Of a stretch of 64,000 bases of DNA, positions 49,540 to 61,941 are shown one piece after another. Positions within the stretch are counted from its first letter, which is position 1; each line of letters begins with the position of its first letter. The stretch lies in contig OZ037933.1 of assembly GCA_964035575.1 (NCBI GenBank), positions 682,001 to 746,000 on the forward strand, written 5' to 3'. A program made the translations under genes and the position numbers. Below the pieces are notes generated by a model, which worked only from the letters and a program-made list of their open reading frames with translations, was not told the origin of the DNA and ran no database searches. This stretch comes from Rhynchopus sp. YZ270_cl-10. Lineage: Eukaryota > Euglenozoa > Diplonemea > Diplonemida > Diplonemidae.

Positions 49540-52500
49540 AGGCAGTTCATGAAGAGCGGGGACATTGCCTGGTGTGTGTGTTTGATGACTAAATAGGGGG
49601 GGGGGGGGAAGTTCTTGCGCAGAATATGCCCCCCTTCCTAAGGTGGGTGTGTGTGGGGTGCTGTCGTGCGGTGTGTGGGGGGAGAGCAAAATGCAGCCCT
49701 TTTTTTTTTGGCCTCTAAGAGGTTTTCCTCTTGGCCAAGGTAGCCAGTGGGAGCGTATTGCAATAATACAGATATCAACACAGAATGTTTATTACACACT
49801 TTACGCACAACACAAAGGCGTTGGCTAAGCGTTGAGGACAGACCCTTTTTTTTTTGGTAACTCACCCAAGGGGGGGTGAGGGATGGGTTACCTATAGGTG
49901 ATTTGTTAACACAATGCCAAATAGCACAAATGGCGGTTATGGTTGTGGGGGGGAGTGGTGTCTCGTGTGACTCCTCCAAGGGAGCACCTATATAGTTATA
50001 CAGGTTTTTTCTTTAATTTTTTTTTTTAAAGGTTTCAACAAGAGTTTGTCAACCACGGTGTACGATCGACTCAATGAACCAAAAGAAATGGGGTTTTAGC
50101 AAAAAAAATAAATAAAAAAGATGTGGGGAAAATAATCACGCCGCCTTCCCCCTCTCTTTCTCTCTCTTCAACTCAAACAAAAAATATTTTTTTCTCTCTT
50201 TTACGCTACTTTTCATCACGCTTTTCCCATCCTTTTTTTCTTTTTTTCTTTTTTTCTTTTTTTCTTTTTTTCTTTTTGTAACGCGAGAGCTCCTTCATCT
50301 TCTCAATTTCCCCTCCTATATATTCGATACCTTGTTGAATGGTCTAGTTGCATCTACACAGTATTTGTACATATTTTCACTTTCCCCTCTCCTCTGTGGT
50401 GTCGGCCACGGGGTATTTTGTGACTGCATGTTGAGTGGTAAAAAAAAAATTGGTGCTAAAAAGTTGAGGTGCTAATAAAAAAAAATGTGCGTGGAGTTCA
50501 CACGAGAAAAAAGCGAGGTGTCTGCACGTCATCAACTTTTCAAAATTAATAGCAAACCCTCTCAATCAGTTTGTACTAAAAAAAACTAAAAAAAGCAAAA
50601 ACAAAAAACTTGGCTTTTCTTCGTGCATTAACCTGCAATGAAAAATATATGGGGCGATCACATGTCGTCCCAAATAATTGCCACTGTGAAAAACTGAGCG
50701 GAGGGGGGAGGTGGGGGAGGTGGGGGGGTGAAGCGTGGGTAAATATTTATAAAAAAGTTGACACATTGACAATTGGTATTCGTGAAAGAAAAAAAAAATG
50801 CCCATTTCTCGTATTAGAAGGTTGCTACAAAAAAATAAATAAATTCCGAGAGGGGTGATCACGGAGTACCAATACCAAAAATTGTCATTTTTCTTTCAAA
50901 AATATGATAGCCCCTTTTTTGGGAGCCATCTGGACTGTTATCAACTCCCTCCCGTCTCCTGAGCTGGTGGTCAAGGTTTTATTTATGTTCATGTTTTAGG
51001 TGTCTGCACCCCCAGGGGTATAGACACTTTCAACTTAACATTTTTGTTTCTGCTTTCATCCGGATGGTTGGCACCGTACAGTGGGTCAGTCGGAAGGTGT
51101 GCCTGCATCAACAACTACCTTTTTTGTTTTATATCCTATCAGAAACAAACAATCCACTTTTAAAAAAAAAGTTTGGGTACATTTAGTGCACCCTGTTGTG
51201 TACCTTCTGTTCAGTAGAATAGAAAGTATATGAAATAATTTATACATATCAGCGACACGTTCCTCTCTGTACAGGGCATTGTATTTTTTGATATTCTCTT
51301 ATTTAAGTTTTTGCAACCTCTCCTTTGTCACATTCCACAACTTTTCAGCCTCATTTAAGTAATGGTTGGGTGGAATTGAGTGTGTTGCGACAAACCTTTT
51401 TCAAACGAAACAAAAAAAAGAAAAATATAACTCAATTGTCATGTGTGTGATGCGCATACCAAAAAAACACACACAAAACATGCGCATATCACAATTATGC
51501 GCATTATGCGCATTTTCCGCATTCTCTCACTATGAATTGAGCTCTGCCGTCTGTCGTTCCTAACCCCCCCCCTTTTTTTTGGGTAACATTACTGGGGCGG
51601 CGGGTAGTGATAGCTGTATTGTGATAAATTGCCCCATCACAATACATACTACACATCCCCAATACAGGTGTATTGTGTATTATGATGGGCAATCATACAG
51701 CCACCGCTAGGCGGGGGGCGTGGGGGGCGAATAAGCGAGGTCCGTCGAATAAAGCACGTACTTGAAAAATGAGATTTTAAAAAGGTTGTTTTTTGCACAC
51801 ACATATATTGGCACCACGGTGGAGAGCAATCGGCTCCTGCAAATCAAAAGAAAGTGGAACGAAAGAAATTTTTCTTTCGTTCATTTATGGGATTGGTGTA
51901 ATACATGGTGTGGCCCAGCCCCCCCCCCAAAAAAAAAACCTCAGAAGACCTCCGTCTATTTCTTTTAAGTACAATAGCCTTCGGGCGACATTGAGTACAG
52001 ATCCTGCACTAGCAGGTGATTGTCGACACAACAAAAACGCCCACTTTTGTGGGCTTCTTCTTCTGGCAGAATAGCTGGTTTCAGCCACACCCTATACAAC
52101 CAAACCACCTTATTTCAACGCAAAACCTGATGTTTCTTGCATCACTGTGAACTAAGACCCCCACAGCTCTCCCTTCATCTTCGTTGTTTGTGGCGTTCTA
52201 TCCAGCCTAGGCTAGCCTTCTTCAGAGGGTGGGCAATTGGTCGGACAAAAAAAAAAGTACACAAAACCAAAGGATCTCCCCTCTTCATGTTTTCAGAGAG
52301 AACCAACCATTTTTTTCCCCCCATTTTTTTTTTTTTTAAACTCCGTTCCTCCTGTTTCCTTCTCAAATTCAATAGCTGAACGCTTGGGGGTGGGCATGTG
52401 GTGTTTGGTAATGGGGAAATTCTTGCGCAGAATAAGGCCCCATAGGTGTGTATATGTGATTGCTATCAGGTGTGGGTTGTCCCTAGCCTGTGGAATGGCA

Positions 52501-54074
52501 TCATGTGTGTGTTTGATAACTAATAGGGGGCAATTCTTGCGCAGAATATGACCCCAATGTGTGTGTATGTGTTTGATATCAAGTGTGGGTTATCCCGAAC
52601 CTGCGGGATGTAACCCATTGTGTGTGTGTGTTTCCCTGGCCGCTTCAGGGGGGCACAGACAGCACACCTTTCCTCCAGGGTGGCAGATCCCTTTGCTGTG
52701 TGAGGCTCTGGCCTGACTTCTGGAGGGGGCTCCGTTCTTATTATTTTATTTTTTGTATTTTCATCCGGGGGCTGGCATCGTATGTGGGTCAGTCGGAGGT
52801 GCCTACATTAACTTCACTTTTTTTTTTTTGGTTCGATAACCCGCGGAGAACCAGGGCCCGTGCGTCCGCCGCTGTACAGGCATTTGCTCTTTCAACCTTT
52901 TCTCTTTTCAGTAGTGATCAAAGGTGACTAAGCACGAGGCTTAGTCACCGTTAATAACCAATGTTCAAAGCATTAAGTAATCTAATCAGACTAAGCACGA
53001 GGCTTGGCCTCACTCTCATACACTTCTGAACATCCCTTTTTACCCAACTTTGTTCCTAGGATAACGATAGTGATAGAAGATGTGTGGCCACATGGCACAT
53101 TTCATCTGACAAGCTTTCTTTCATTTGAATCGATGGCACGAGCCTCACAGGCGCCAGTCACCCTCTCACGGTGTCTATTATTTTTTAAAAAAGGCGGTTG
53201 TGTTTTCCATGGTGTAAATTTCACCCAATTTTTTGTTTTCTTCTTTTTTCAAACTGCCCCTTTTTTTTTGTCGTTTTTGTCGCTGTCTGCCGCAGGGGAT
53301 ACCACCCTCTACGTCGACGGCCACACCTAGCTCATCCGGGTCTCCACCTGACCCCCTTGTTTGTTACCTGGTTGGAGGGAGAGGGACGGTGTACAAGACA
53401 CTTCGTTGGGTACTTAGTCAAAACTTAATCGTGAAGGGGCCGTTTTTTGGTTGCTTTCTTTGCGCCTCAATAGTGCCTGTGTCTACATCGTTTCAGTCCA
53501 TAGCCTTGGGACAACGTTGCGAACAGAGACCCTGCCCTCAGTAGGGGGGTGTTCACACAATAAAACGGAAAAGAAATCTCATACCCACCCCATATTTTAT
53601 GAAATGCCAATGGTTTTTCAAAGGTGTCTCTAGCACAGCGAAGGGGCTTGTGGTTTGTTTCATTTGCACCAAACACATCCACAACACACCCTTTGGGGGC
53701 CATATTCTGCGCAAGAATTACCCCCTTATTAGTTACCAAACACACACACACACACACAAGAGTGGGCTATACTCCGTTCAGGCTTTACCCACTCTAAGTC
53801 TGTTACCAAACACACACACACAGCGCTTACTCAGATAACTCCCCCACCCCCACACCTAACCGACTAATATTTTATCTATTAAAAAAAAAACAGTGGAGAT
53901 TGCACAAAACTGTGGCTACACAACCGAGGCAACTACACTACTCCAACAATTTATCAAAAAATATTATAAAAAAACCCCACCCCCACACCTAATCGACTAC
54001 CCCACAGAATTATCGCGCATACACAACACATCGTACACATCCTCCTTACCCCCCCAAAGAAAGAAAGCGGCGTG
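49540..54074 (+). other. Gene-free, 4.5 kb of T-rich modular repeats
   Basis: No gene is supported. Contents: TTCTTGCGCAGAATATG modules (49610, 52425, 52533, and reversed at 53700), a (T7C)n tract at 50237-50275, the TGGCACCGTACAGTGGGTCA and TGGCATCGTATGTGGGTCAG modules (51068, 52770), an imperfect palindrome at 51596-51722 shared with 39497-39548, the GGTGACTAAGCACGAGGCTT module (52922, and less its start at 52992), (AC)n at 53738-53758, and the CACAACCGAGGCAACTACAC repeat at 53891-53960. Confidence 0.75.
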
Positions 54075-56487
54075 ATGGACACAACCGACGTGCTGTCTGC
54101 CGGACCCTCTCTTGAGGTAGCTGATGGCGTGTCTTGTACACAAGAGCGTGTGCAGCGTGCACAGTCGCCTACCCCAGCACACATCCACATTGACGTGCCG
54201 AGCAGCGACACACCCAAGGCCCCCCGCAAGCGCAACAGGAAGCGCACCCGCCCCCCACAGCACGAACGCCGTGCTGCAGCAGGGCTGTCGCCGAAGAAGC
54301 GTGTGCGCAGGCGGCCCGGTGTACGGGGAGTAGGCCTCTATACACCAGAGTCGCTTGCGCAGGCGAAGGCCCTCATGTCGGGTATGTACCTTGTACGATA
54401 CCCAAAACCCCTCATATTGAAAATAAGCGGCAAAAAAAAGGGGTCACACATTGCACCGGAACCCAAAAATTCCCCGTACTTCTATTTATACACACCCCCC
54501 GGATTCGGAAACTAAAATGCCTTTTCGGCAAAAAAAAAAGCACCCCCCCCCCCCAGTTTTAGCACCTGATGGGGGCTGGCTTTTCCACATTGTAGCCTTC
54601 CCCACGCAACGCTGGGAAAGGACCCCAACCTAAGCCTGTTCAGCTCAGGAAGTCATGATCCTGAGTTCTGATGTGATCCCCGTTTCGTTGACTGACGAAG
54701 TGGAAGCGGGAGGAAGACGTATCAGCGGTTTCCAGGAAATGTGAACAGGGGAGGACGGGTCACGTGGATTGCCCGTTCGCGGGGGGGCACACGTTGTCAA
54801 AGTGTTCAAAAAAGCCAAAGCAACACAGAGAACCAACCAATTTTTTCGTTGTTTTATACATATCTTATATAAATTTTACCACATCGTATCATGCTTTTCA
54901 TCGTTCTATCCTCATCTTCTTATCACAGAATCTACGTATTATGCCGAGCTCGCTGGACAGATGCGTCTCGCTTCAGAACGTGCCATTCTCAAGGGATACG
55001 GTAAGCACGCTGGCCCCAACCCCACTGCCAAGAAGACCACCACTTCCTCCTCCTCCTCCTCCTCCACCTCCACCCCCGCTGCCCCCCCTGCACAACACAT
55101 CCACACAAAGCCGTTGTCGGAAGCAGCCTTGCTCCGCGGTATCGTTCCCTCTGCCACCATGACGGTGATTGGCAGCAACACCGAAGCGCCACCCCAAAAG
55201 GGAAAGCGGACCAAAAGCAAAAGGAGCTGTCACCAATGCGGGCTTGCAGGGCATAGTCAGACAGAGTGTTGGATGAGTCTGATTGAGGAGCGGGTGTGTT
55301 TTCATTGTGGAAGGGGGAATCATAATTTTAGGAAGTGTATTAAGGCTGCGAAGCGGAAACATACGAAGAAAATTGACAAAAAGGTTGTTTCCTCTCCATC
55401 TACGGACAGCCCAAAAACAGAGTCAATCAACGTTACTGCGCATTCGCATATTGAATTGGAGGCGGAGCTCTTCCGCAACTCCGCGACGCAACTCAGCCTT
55501 GCACAGACCCTTCCCGCCCCTCTCCCAAGCCCTCTCGAAGACGATCTCGAAACCGATATCTTCTCTGAACTCCGCATGAACGCTCATTCCACAACCGACC
55601 TCTCCCGCAGTGTTTCTCCCAAAGCCTCCTCTCGGGAATCAATCTATGGGGCAACCATTGAAGCAAACGCACCCCGAAAGACCTGTGGGTCTACCCCAGG
55701 CGAGTCGGAGTTTGATGTGTCTCTTGAAGAAGATACGACGGAAGCGCCATTTGCGAAACACATCATTTCACCTCTCATCGATGACAACGCGCATTGTGAT
55801 CAAAATGAAGTTGAGGAGCTGGAGGAAGTGGCGCATTCGTTCTTGGAGGAGGAGGAGGAGGAGGAGGAGACCAGAGTATCCCTTCAAGAAAAGGAGTCGA
55901 TAGAGTGTGCCGAAGAGTCTTCAGAATGTTTTAAGGAACATAGAGAGGATGAATCTGTTGAAATGCACACTATAAACCATGAGAACCGCACGATGTCCCC
56001 CCTTCTCAACTTCGAAGAACATGATGAGGATCAAAACGGTGAACATTGTGATATCCGTGAGGTCGCAGAATTGGAAGCTGTTGCGCATTCATTCCTAAAT
56101 GGGGAGGAGGAGGAGGAGGAGGAGGAGGAGGAGGAGGAAGAAGAAGACGAAGAAGACGACAGCACCTCACCCCATGCCTTTGAAATGAGAAGGGCCGAGT
56201 CTAGTTCTGCATTATCGGAGTTAGAGATTGACGAAACTACTCCATTGTTGCCTGGGAGACGAGGGGAGGAGGAGGAAGAAGAAGAAGAAGAAGAGGAGGA
56301 GGAGGAAGAGGAGGAAGAAGAGGAGGACTGTGAAGGGTATGAGCTGGTGAATATGGGATGCAGTGCTGGGGAAGGTGAGAGTGATGCTGGTACAGAAGGT
56401 GGAGGGGGTGGTGGTGGTGGTGATGATAGCGACTCTGACGACAGTTTCGAAAATGTGTCTTCAGTCGGGTCGGATTTGCCGGTTTGA
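54075..56487 (+). CDS. CCHC zinc-knuckle protein, two exons
   Basis: Exons 54075-54381 and 54929-56487 join in phase (G/AA = Glu103) to give 621 residues. Residues ~48-82 are strongly basic (RKRNRKRTRP, KKRVRRRP), fitting a nuclear or nucleolar signal. After the junction comes ESTYYAELAGQMRLASERAI, a Ser/Pro tract, then two CCHC knuckles at 203-216 (CHQCGLAGHSQTEC) and 226-239 (CFHCGRGNHNFRKC), like ZCCHC9/AIR-type RNA-binding proteins. The last ~330 residues are very acidic, with Glu runs at several places, and a GGGGGGGDD tract near the end. An RNA-processing role is inferred. No related gene is seen nearby. Confidence 0.7.
54382..54928 (+). other. GT-AG intron in the zinc-knuckle gene
   Basis: A 547-nt intron from GTATGTACC to CTTCTTATCACAG. 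Its removal links two protein-like frames without a stop. About 100 bp inside (54725-54815: GTGAACAGG, then CACGTGGATTGCCCGTTCGC) recur at 59712-59795, so a dispersed repeat sits in the intron. Confidence 0.7.
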
Positions 56488-58426
56488 AGAGAGCCAAAAA
56501 TAATTTTTCAAAAAAAAAAAAAAAGTTGGTTTACACGAAAAAGAAAAAAAGGAAAAAGATTTCTCAAAGTTTATCAGCAGTTATGTAAAAAAGTGTTTTT
56601 AGCGTTTTGGATAGAGCTCATCCTGTGGTGTGTCTCACGCTAATCAACGAAGAGAGATAAATATGAGGTTTTTTTTTTATATATAGTTTTTCTGACCTGA
56701 GGTGACCAAATACGAGAGTCTGAGGTTCAGCGTATAAGCTTTTCTTTTCTTTTCTGTGTCTGTTTATGCTATAAAGAAACCATTTAACCCCTTGTTGTGA
56801 AACCCCCAGGTGGGATTTGCCGTCTCAGTTCAATTTATGAAATCCGAAATTCTGGAAATAACCCTGATCTATTCAAAAAAAAAAAAAAAATTGACAGTGG
56901 AGCTTGCACAGGTGGCAGCTACACTATTCCAACAATTTTTCAAAAAAAAAATATAGTGGATACTTGATCTTGAAGCGGCTTTAGTTTTTCTTGTGTCATA
57001 TCCTTTTGTCCACCCGATTTTGCCTGCAATTTTGGTGGTGTTTGGGGGGGTTTTGGGTGGTTTAAATACCACCAAACTAAACCCACTGAACCCCACTAAA
57101 CTCCACCAAATTTCAGGCAAATCAGATTATTTGTATAAAAAACAAAGCCACATTCTCTTTAAAAATCTGTTCGTAAGTTGTTTCTTGCCCTTTTTTGATT
57201 GACAACCCTGATATTCTTTACTAGCGTTTACTAGGGTTTATTAATCTTTTGTCACCCTTCCAAATCCCCTGTTTTCCCTTGTCGCTTATTGCCCGTAAAA
57301 AAGGGATTCCAAGTCTTGCCCTGTTAATCTTTGAAAGAAGTAATCTTGAATGTTATTACATAAAGAGTCTTCTCAACTGTCAAAACTAAAATTCCAAAAA
57401 AAGGAAAAGAAAAAGAAAAAAAGTGGTACTGTGTAGTCAGTGTCACGCCTACCTCGGTAGGTTACAGTGGGAAAAAAAGGAAAAAGAAGAAAAAAAGTGG
57501 ATATTTGCACAACTGTGGCAACACAACCGAGGCAACTACCACTACTCCAACAATTTATCCGAAAAAAAGAAAAAAAAAAAAGGAAAAAAGGTACGTTTTT
57601 TGTAACCCGAGCAAAAAAAAAAAAAAGAAAAACTACCGCAACAAAATAACAAATTTCTCAAAAAAAAAAAAAACAAAAACAAAAAAAAAACTGCTGATCG
57701 CAGTGATCTTGCCTTGTTCCATTTGATTCTCACAGTGCTCAACGTCCACCCACGGTACGATGTGCACTTTTTTTCAAACTTCTCATTTATTGTGTTTGGG
57801 GGTAAAAAAAAATAAAATCTTGTTTTTTTCTTTTCTTCTAACAAAGGGTATTTTGTAGATACTTTTTCAAAAAAGGAAAACTCTTTTTTTTTTTACTCGG
57901 GTCCTCTCAAGCACCATGGATGTACAACGCTCCTTATGGAATGGATGGAGAAAGCAGTGCCTGCGTCTGCCGATGAACGGTGAGGCGTTTGCACTTTCAA
58001 CTTCTCGTTGTTTAGACCCGACTCCCATGTGCAATACAAGCCAGAAGGACGCGTCATTTTTTTGTGATTTGATCGAAAACCAATGTTTTGTTGTCTTATT
58101 TTTTTGTTTTTGGACTTTTCGATTACCAAAAAGAACGTGTTCTTCCCCCCTGTCCTCCTCCTTTGCCTTTTTGATTTTGCCGTGCCCCCCCCTCTGTTTT
58201 TTCCCAGTGCACTGCGCCCGCCGCTGAACGGTGAGGCGTTTGCACTTTCAACTTCTCCTTTTTTTTCTTTTCTCCCCCTTTTTTGAGAACCTTCTATCTC
58301 AGCCTTCCCTCCCACCCCACCCACACCCCCCCTTTTTTTTCTAGAGCAAATGTCCGTAGAGGCAGGTGTACCGTTACAGGCACATTTTTTTTTTTTTTTA
58401 GGTGACTAAGAGAGTAACCAGGCCTA
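56488..58426 (+). other. Gene-free, poly-A/poly-T and modular repeats
   Basis: Contains the GGTGACCAAATACGAGAG module (56699-56745), CACAACCGAGGCAACTAC repeats at 56892-56942 (diverged) and 57496-57560, and the GTGAGGCGTTTGCACTTTCA module at 57975-58008 and 58225-58258. Long A-runs at 56870-56890 and 57400-57690. No gene is supported. Confidence 0.75.
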
Positions 58427-58852
58427 ATGCTAACCGTTGGTTCGTCGGTTCACGTTTATTTATTATTTTTTTTATTTATCCGTTGGTTCGTCGGTTCACC
58501 CTTAAAAATGGGGGTTTTTTGGGATGGGGGGTTCTCTGCCTGTGGTATGCCGTGGGTACCTTGGTCCTGGAGATGTGGGCACCTGCGCCCGCATCTTCAG
58601 GAGGAAGGGAGATTAAAAGAAGGACACAGCAGTGCATACTGCGGCCCCACCACTGGGTTCGAGGAGGAGGAGGGTCTGTCAGTCGACGAGACATCGAGTG
58701 TTGGAGAAGTTCTGATCTCTGAAGATACAGAGAGCAGTGTTGCATCTGTTGATGTTAAAGAGGAAAGCGAAGATGGCGATTGCGATGGCGGTGACGATGG
58801 AGACTTGTTTCAGGGACTCAATGATGCACCCCCCCTTGCCGGCAAAAATTAA
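58427..58852 (+). CDS. Hypothetical acidic ORF, 141 aa
   Basis: The second half of this frame (from about 58560) has a protein-like acidic composition: TTGFEEEEGLSVDETSSVGE, then EDTESSVASVDVKEESEDGD, ending GLNDAPPLAGKN. The first ~40 codons are hydrophobic and lie in repeat-like T-rich text, so if real the exon probably starts inside, for example after an AG near 58600. It ends exactly where a fragment of the 0.7-kb repeat (58852-59020) begins. No family is recognised. Confidence 0.25.
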   Translation: MLTVGSSVHVYLLFFLFIRWFVGSPLKMGVFWDGGFSACGMPWVPWSWRCGHLRPHLQEEGRLKEGHSSAYCGPTTGFEEEEGLSVDETSSVGEVLISEDTESSVASVDVKEESEDGDCDGGDDGDLFQGLNDAPPLAGKN

Positions 58853-61726
58853 AAAAGTAGCGTACCGTGCGCCTGCGGCGCAGCTCAAAAACTGGCAGCC
58901 CACAGACCTCTACCATAGTTTGGCTGTAAAAATGTTCGGTTTTAGGTCACAAATTTTGAAATGTTGCGTACCGTGGCTTCGCCAGAAAGTTTTGATATCA
59001 ACCGCCGTTTCTTCTTGTCCTGAGGGAAGGTTTCGTTCACTAGAGAGAACCTAATGCGAGGGCTTGACGTGGAAAAACGTGAGAAAAGGGTTGGTTTGGT
59101 TCTTGATGTACGTTACCATCCCACGTCATCACGTATTTACGCGAAATGAACGGACCTTTTCGCGCGGAGCGCGAAAAAAAAATTTTTGACCCCTTTTTGG
59201 ACATATCTTCACGATTTTGGGGAAAATTTTTTTTCATGAAGATAAGCGAAAACCCTGGACCCCTTCCCGGAGGAGGGGAGGAATTTTTTTTTTTCGTTTT
59301 TTTTTTTTTCCCGTCGGTTCACTTTTTTCCCCCCTCCCCCAAAGTTAGCATTAGGCCTGAGAGTAACGTGAGGCTTAGGGTCATCTTATAAACTTTTCCC
59401 TCCCTTTTTTTTGTGAACAGTGTACCAAGGTACACTGTTCACGAGAGAGGGCTTTTGTATTTCAACTCTACTTTTTTTCTCTCTCGAGGTGAGCACGAAG
59501 GGCTTGGGTTCATCTTAAAAGCTTGGTTATGGTTGTGTAGACATCCCGGGGATGCGATCCACTGTACTTTTGTGTGAAGAGTCGTATAGGTGACGCCTGT
59601 ACGAAGATAACTTCCAAAAATGGTAATCGAAAACAGTGAACGACGGTCTTGTGTGGACAGCTATGCTAATAATAACCCAACAGTTTTTATTTCCTTCAAA
59701 AAATAAAAAAAGCGGTTTCCACGAAACGTGAACAGGAGGGCGGGTCACGTGGATTGCCCGTTCGCGGGGTACACGTTGTCAAAGTTTTCAAAAAAAGTGC
59801 CGACGATGGCTGAAAATAAGGCACCGAGGTGTTTGCACTCTCAACTTCACCCCCTTTTTAAAAAAAGATGTGTGCACGAGGGAGGCAGGTTCATCTTTCA
59901 AGTTTTTTTTTTCTTCTTCTTTTTTTCTTTTCGTTCTCATCATTTCTTTCTTTGCATATTGGCATTAACTACAGATCATTATGTACCTTTTTTTGCACCT
60001 GCCCTAAACCCGCCACCCCACTAAACCCCTCACCCACTACAGCTCTCACATTAGTGTCCAGTCTTGCCTTTTAAGCTTCGGTATCTAGAAGGTAAAGGGG
60101 GGGGGAGTGGGGGGATACGTGTGTGTTTGAAATCAATTATGGGTATTTTCCTGTGCGAAATACAGCCCATTAAGATGCCCTTACAGGCAGCACGGTGTGA
60201 GGGAGAGTCACACCTTGGTGTGGGGGGTTTTTGGTTAATATTCTCATTATTTTTTTTGTTTTGTTTAATCAGTTTCTGGTAATTCCTAAGTACGGAATGT
60301 GGTCTAAGGGTTGTTAATTGTGTGTGTGTGTGTGTGTGTGTCCCTTCTCAGGGACTGTAGGGTGAACGCCAAGAAAATGTGGGAAAATGGCTTTTTTTTT
60401 TTTTTTTTTTTCTGTACCCACTTCATTCCCATTCGTTCAGGAGAGAGAGAGAGCAAAATGGGGAGAACGATGATGGCAGCAGTTTGTGTGCAATATATTA
60501 GCGTTCCGTGCTGTCATCACGTTCTCTCCCCATCCCCCCCCCCCCTTTTTTTTTCTTTACTTTTTCTTCTCTCTCTTCTTCCCCTACCTCGTGTGCTATT
60601 CGGCTCTAATGATAATGCTTTTGGATGTCTGGCCTGTATTAGTTCTTCCCTTTCCCGTACCGTACCAAAGAAACCAAGAAATGCAAACTGTATTTTTTCG
60701 TCATTTAAAAATGTGTGTAAACCCCCGTGTCTTCCCGACTGTTTTGCCCTTTAAGGAGCTCACGCAAGCGTGATAACTCCAGGCTAGGATGAACCCATAT
60801 AGTCAGGGCCCATACCCTTCGGTGACTCACAGCGGATTATTCAGGGGGGACTACTAGTGTAAAAAAAAAAAAAATACAGCAAAAAAGATTGATGAATTCC
60901 CAATGTTCAAAACATTAAGTATTCTAATCAGACTACCAGTGTAACTCTAGTCGTAACGTAGTGTTATCTGGTGGAATGCTGGTTAGAAAACACTAGTCAT
61001 TTGGAGTAGTAGACACTAGTAGTGGGCCTGACTTGTTCGCTGTGCTTGTATTGTGTGTTGAGAGGCAGTGCTTGATATGGTTCTGATGGTAAAAAAAAAA
61101 TACTTCAGGATGTGGCCCACAAATGAAATGGGTCATGTGTGCTTTGCACAGCAGGTTGTTGGGGTGCGTCCGAAGAGCGGAACGTTAGAACGTTATCCAG
61201 TACGGCTGTGTGTGCTTGGGAAGGTGCGCTGTTGTATGCAACATCTTGATCGTTTGATGGTGTACACCATTGCCTTTCTCGACCCACTGAACAACCCCCC
61301 TCCGTGTGTTTGACAGCAACCGTTTTAACACTTTATATAACCGACTTTCGTAGAATTTCAAAGAAAAAAGAAAAAAAAAAATGACAGTGGAGATTGCACA
61401 ACTGTGGCAACACAACCGAGGCAACTACACTACTACAACAATTTATCAAAAAAACAAAAACAAAACAAAACAAAACAAAAAAAAGAGGGGCAGCAGTATT
61501 GGAGTGTACCATTGGTAAGCAATGTTATTTCAATGATGATACAAGGTGAGTGACGACACCTCCCCTTTTGCCAGTTGTGTGTGCACGTTTAGGAAGGCAA
61601 CTTCCTATTAAGCCCTGCCGACTCCATTTTTCTTGGAGTTTCCAGGACCGTGCATGACCCGTTCCCTAAAAAGGAATGGTACATTTTCAAAAAAGAACCC
61701 GTCCTTGGACAGGTGATTGTCGATAC
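58853..61726 (+). other. Gene-free, repeats and low-complexity DNA
   Basis: Bases 58852-59020 are a third, shorter copy of the 0.7-kb repeat (GTAGCGTACCGTGCGCCTGC). Modules ending CATCTTATAAACTTTTC occur at 59355 and 59486. Bases 59712-59795 repeat part of the zinc-knuckle intron. (TG)n lies at 60320-60342. CACAACCGAGGCAACTACAC is at 61382-61450. The 81-codon frame at 61068-61313 is not convincing. Confidence 0.7.
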
Positions 61727-61941
61727 TACACGGTGGCAAGTTTGAGCGGGAGAGCGTCAAAAATTTGACGTTTTTTTTTGGGAGAGCGTACGCTCTCCCG
61801 CGGGCTAGCGTCCGGGAGAGCGTCTGGTAGCCACCCGGGTGTGGAGACGCTCTCCCAGACGCTCTCCCGCGGAAGAGCAATTCTCAACCAGTATTTTCGT
61901 CCACTTTTGACGCTCTCCCACATCAAATTGGCCACCGTGTA
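61727..61941. mobile_element. TA-flanked MITE, CACGGTGGC member
   Basis: TA-CACGGTGGCAAGTTTGA faces TCAAATTGGCCACCGTG-TA. The inside has at least seven GGGAGAGCGT words in both orientations, including the perfect palindrome GGGAGAGCGTACGCTCTCCC. Same layout as 33740-33882, 46000-46232 and 63113-63275. Confidence 0.82.

Noticed and set aside
55850-56330. Glu-rich coding tract considered as plain (GAG)n satellite
   Set aside because: The frame stays open over 1.5 kb, mixes GAA and GAG codons and follows two well-formed CCHC knuckles, so I keep it as coding.
54075-56487. Zinc-knuckle gene considered as a retroelement gag remnant
   Set aside because: It has an intron, a basic N-terminus and a long acidic tail, with no polymerase or long terminal repeats nearby.
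57893-58324. Minus-strand ORF of 143 codons, Lys/Arg-rich
   Set aside because: It is the complement of T-rich text and two copies of an intergenic module.
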